Part shown: positions 6,074 to 8,110 of the stretch, piece by piece
Numbering within the stretch: the first letter of the stretch is position 1
Layout: each line of letters opens with the position of its first letter
Assembly: GCA_013297545.1 (NCBI GenBank)
Contig: JAAFHH010000117.1
Location: 1-8,110, forward strand
DNA: 8,110 nucleotides
Direction of reading: 5' to 3'
Source: Alphaproteobacteria bacterium
GTDB taxonomy: Bacteria > Pseudomonadota > Alphaproteobacteria > Elsterales > Elsteraceae
Made by a program: the position numbers and the translations under genes
The notes under the pieces: generated by a model
Database searches by the model: none
Told to the model about the DNA's origin: nothing
What the model saw: the letters and a program-made list of their open reading frames with translations, nothing else

Positions 6074-7357
6074 ATGTCAGCCATTGCCGATCTCCGCGCC
6101 CGCCAGATCCTCGACAGCCGTGGCAACCCGACCGTGGAGGTCGATTGCATCCTCGACAGCGGCACCATCGGCCGCGCAGCCGTGCCATCGGGTGCCTCGA
6201 CCGGGACCCACGAGGCCGTGGAACTGCGCGATGGCGACAAGCGCCGCTACCTCGGCAAAGGCGTGCTGCGCGCGGTCGAGAATGTGAATGGCGAGATTTT
6301 CGATGCGCTCTCCGGCATGGAGGTCGAAGACCAGATCGCGATCGACCGGGCGTTGATCACGCTTGATGGTACCGCGAACAAGAGCCGGCTGGGGGCGAAT
6401 GCGCTGCTCGGCGTCTCCTTGGCGGTGGCGCAAGCGGCAGCGGCAGACGTCGACCAGCCGCTCTACCGCTACCTCGGCGGGGCGCTGGCGCGCACCTTGC
6501 CGGTGCCGATGATGAATGTGATCAACGGTGGTGCGCACGCGGACAACCCGCTCGACATCCAGGAATTCATGATCCTGCCGGTCGGTGCTGAAACCCTGTC
6601 GGATGCCGTGCGCATGGGGGCGGAGGTGTTTCACGCCCTCAAAGCCCAGCTGAAGAAGCACGGCCACGCGACCAATGTTGGCGACGAAGGTGGCTTTGCC
6701 CCGAACCTCGCGAATGCGGAAGCCGCGCTCTCGGCGATCATGCACGCGATCGAAGCGGCTGGCTTCAAGGCGGGCACCGACTTCGTGCTCGCCCTCGACA
6801 GTGCGTCGAGCGAGTTCTTCAAAGACGGCAAATACGACATGAAGGGCGAGGGCAAGGTGCTCGACGCTGGCGGTCTGGTCGAATTCTACCAGGGCCTGTG
6901 CAAAGCCTTCCCAATTCGGTCGATCGAAGACGGCATGGCCGAAGAAGACTATGCGGGCTGGGCCGCGCTCACCAAGGCGCTGGGCTCAACCGTGCAGTTG
7001 GTTGGCGATGATCTGTTTGTCACCAATCCCGCGCGTCTGGCCGATGGCATCAAGAACGGCCTCGCCAATTCGATACTGATCAAGGTGAACCAGATCGGCA
7101 CATTGACCGAGACGCTGGAAGCAGTGGAACTGGCGCACCGCCACGGTTACACTGCGGTTATGTCGCACCGTTCCGGCGAAACCGAAGACACCACGATTGC
7201 CGATCTCGCGGTTGCGACCAACTGCGGCCAGATCAAGACCGGCTCGTTGTCGCGCTCCGATCGGTTGGCGAAGTACAACCAGCTGATTCGCATTGAAGAA
7301 CGCCTGGGTGCGGCTGCTCACTATCCCGGTGCAGCTGCCTTTCCCCGGTCCCGCTAA
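6074..7357 (+). CDS. eno: Enolase (phosphopyruvate hydratase)
   Basis: Dehydrates 2-phosphoglycerate to phosphoenolpyruvate in glycolysis; in many bacteria it is also part of an RNA degradosome, which cannot be judged here. The 427-residue length is normal. The N-terminal domain shows QILDSRGNPTVEV (11-23) and the mobile loop VPSGASTGTHEA (37-48). The barrel carries the active site: H155 (GGAHADN), E164 (QEFM), E205 (GDEGGFAP), the Mg ligands D242 (LALDSASSEF), E285 (SIEDGM) and D312 (GDDLFVTN), the catalytic base K337 (ILIKVNQIGTL), SHRSGET (364-370) and K388 (QIKTGSLSRSDR). A purine-rich GAAAGG just after the kdsA stop lies about 10 bases before the ATG. The gene is 14 bases after kdsA and 3 bases before the next gene, so it lies inside a transcription unit that continues rightwards. 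Confidence 0.98.
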   Translation: MSAIADLRARQILDSRGNPTVEVDCILDSGTIGRAAVPSGASTGTHEAVELRDGDKRRYLGKGVLRAVENVNGEIFDALSGMEVEDQIAIDRALITLDGTANKSRLGANALLGVSLAVAQAAAADVDQPLYRYLGGALARTLPVPMMNVINGGAHADNPLDIQEFMILPVGAETLSDAVRMGAEVFHALKAQLKKHGHATNVGDEGGFAPNLANAEAALSAIMHAIEAAGFKAGTDFVLALDSASSEFFKDGKYDMKGEGKVLDAGGLVEFYQGLCKAFPIRSIEDGMAEEDYAGWAALTKALGSTVQLVGDDLFVTNPARLADGIKNGLANSILIKVNQIGTLTETLEAVELAHRHGYTAVMSHRSGETEDTTIADLAVATNCGQIKTGSLSRSDRLAKYNQLIRIEERLGAAAHYPGAAAFPRSR

Positions 7358-7360
7358 GCG

Positions 7361-7846
7361 ATGAGCGACGCTGCGATCCGCACGGTAGCCGTGGATCGCC
7401 GGCGTCTGCCGGTCGACATTGGTGTCGTTTTTGTCGCTCTTGCCGGCACGCACCGCTATCATGAATGGTGGCCACCGGAGTGGGATGCCAGAGCACTCTC
7501 CAAGCACGGCGGGGTTGGTGGGCGCTGGGCGTTCGTTGGCCCGATCGGCCGGCAAGTCTGCCAGATCATCGACGCATCACCCGGCCGCTATGTGGAGTTC
7601 CACTTCCACGACGGGCCGGTGCGCGGGGTTGGCCGCTGGGGGCTCGCCCGCCAGGGGGAGCAGACGGAAGTCACCCTCGCGGTTGACCTGGTGCCGGTCA
7701 CCCCGGTGCACCGGTTCTGGGCGCAATTGCGCGATCAGAGCCAGCTGCAACACCGGGTGGCGCGCCGGCTGTTCGATTGCTTGAGCGAACGGTGTGGCGG
7801 CGAGTTGCGTGATCGCCCGCCGCAGCAGATCCCGATTGTCGTCTGA
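7361..7846 (+). CDS. Uncharacterised SRPBCC-like (START/polyketide-cyclase fold) protein
   Basis: I do not recognise a named gene. The 161 residues have no signal peptide or membrane helix. The pattern resembles SRPBCC ligand-binding proteins: an aromatic patch HRYHEWWPPEW (31-41), strands GRWAFVGPIGRQVCQIIDASPGRYVEF (54-80) where one expects the 'product of dilemma-free' strand-turn VxxxDPPxRLxW pattern, RGVGRWGLARQGEQTEVTLAVDLVPVT (88-114) matching the usual G-x-W-x-L ... TxVT strand pair, and a long C-terminal helix HRFWAQLRDQSQLQHRVARRLFDCL (117-141) like the fold's closing helix. The fold suggests binding of a hydrophobic small molecule, but the ligand is unknown. The ATG is 3 bases after the eno stop with no clear ribosome site, so expression probably relies on coupling to eno. 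An in-frame GTG at 7391 is a weaker alternative start. A PnuC-family transporter follows 18 bases later, hinting at a shared pathway. Confidence 0.6.
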   Translation: MSDAAIRTVAVDRRRLPVDIGVVFVALAGTHRYHEWWPPEWDARALSKHGGVGGRWAFVGPIGRQVCQIIDASPGRYVEFHFHDGPVRGVGRWGLARQGEQTEVTLAVDLVPVTPVHRFWAQLRDQSQLQHRVARRLFDCLSERCGGELRDRPPQQIPIVV

Positions 7847-7864
7847 CCTGGTGGTGTTGTTCGC

Positions 7865-8110
7865 ATGAGCCTGATCGAATGGGTGGCGGCCGGCCTTAGT
7901 CTGGTTGCCGTGCTGGCCGCCGTCTATCGCTCGATTACGACCTTCGCTGTTGGCATTGTGGGGGCAGGCGCCTATTGCTGGGTGTTTTTTGACGCCAGCC
8001 TCTACGCCAGTGCTGGGCTGCAGCTGTTCTTCATCGCGGTGCAGATCGAGGGCTGGCGCCACTGGCACGCCCACCGGGAAGCGGCAGGCGAGATTGAACC
8101 GCGCCGCCTA
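7865..8110 (+). CDS. pnuC: PnuC-family vitamin/NMN transporter, N-terminal part, cut by the window edge
   Basis: An open frame of 82 codons from ATG 7865 to the right edge with no stop. It begins MSLIEWVAAGLSLVAVLAAV, followed by membrane helices at roughly residues 3-21, 27-44 and 47-63. The core VFFDASLYASAGLQLFFIAV (40-59) followed by EGWRHW (62-67) is the PnuC family signature, in which a phenylalanine-rich FF-x-x-x-LY-x-x-x-LQ-x-FF stretch precedes G-W-x-x-W. Family members are 7-helix facilitators for nicotinamide riboside/NMN, with relatives for thiamine (PnuT) and riboflavin (RibM). The usual loop Asn-Tyr-Pro before the second helix is here SITTFAVG. Substrate cannot be set from this fragment: no riboswitch is visible upstream and the kinase or NadR-type gene often next to pnuC would lie beyond the edge. 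The gene starts 18 bases after the SRPBCC-like gene; only a weak GGTGGTG precedes it. Confidence 0.85.
   Translation, partial: MSLIEWVAAGLSLVAVLAAVYRSITTFAVGIVGAGAYCWVFFDASLYASAGLQLFFIAVQIEGWRHWHAHREAAGEIEPRRL

Overview
The window is about 8.1 kb of GC-rich bacterial DNA carrying a conserved housekeeping gene block: (ppiD) tpiA-secG-pyrG-kdsA-eno. A divergent ppiD/tpiA pair followed by secG, pyrG, kdsA and eno, with kdsA for Kdo/LPS synthesis, points to a Gram-negative proteobacterium. The PpiD-like protein, the SecG and the CTP synthase glutaminase sequence look most like Alphaproteobacteria. This placement rests on gene order and recognised protein motifs, not on a search.

Left part (1-2290). 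The first ~190 bases hold no gene I can assign, though the last codons of an upstream gene may be present. A small heavy-metal-associated (CopZ-like) protein starts at 202, supported by a good Shine-Dalgarno. It converges on, and almost touches, a large minus-strand ppiD gene for a membrane-anchored SurA_N/parvulin periplasmic folding factor.

Centre (2291-7357). ppiD and tpiA diverge from a 91-bp gap in which two sigma70-like promoters, one per strand, use the same 8-bp TATA block in opposite directions. On the plus strand follow tpiA (glycolysis), a 103-bp gap with a hairpin and T-tract, secG (Sec translocon), pyrG (CTP synthase), kdsA (Kdo-8-phosphate synthase, metal-dependent type by its Cys/His/Glu/Asp set) and eno (enolase). 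secG-pyrG-kdsA-eno are tightly spaced or overlapping and probably co-transcribed. Functionally they connect: TpiA and Eno are glycolytic, Eno makes the phosphoenolpyruvate used by KdsA, and PyrG makes the CTP that later activates Kdo for LPS.

Right part (7358-8110). Where many proteobacteria have ftsB and then pdhA after eno, this window has a small SRPBCC-like protein 3 bases after eno, then a PnuC-family vitamin/NMN transporter that runs off the right edge. This tail is the least ordinary part of the window. I found no mobile elements, CRISPR arrays, tRNA or rRNA genes, and no evidence of a wholly new system.
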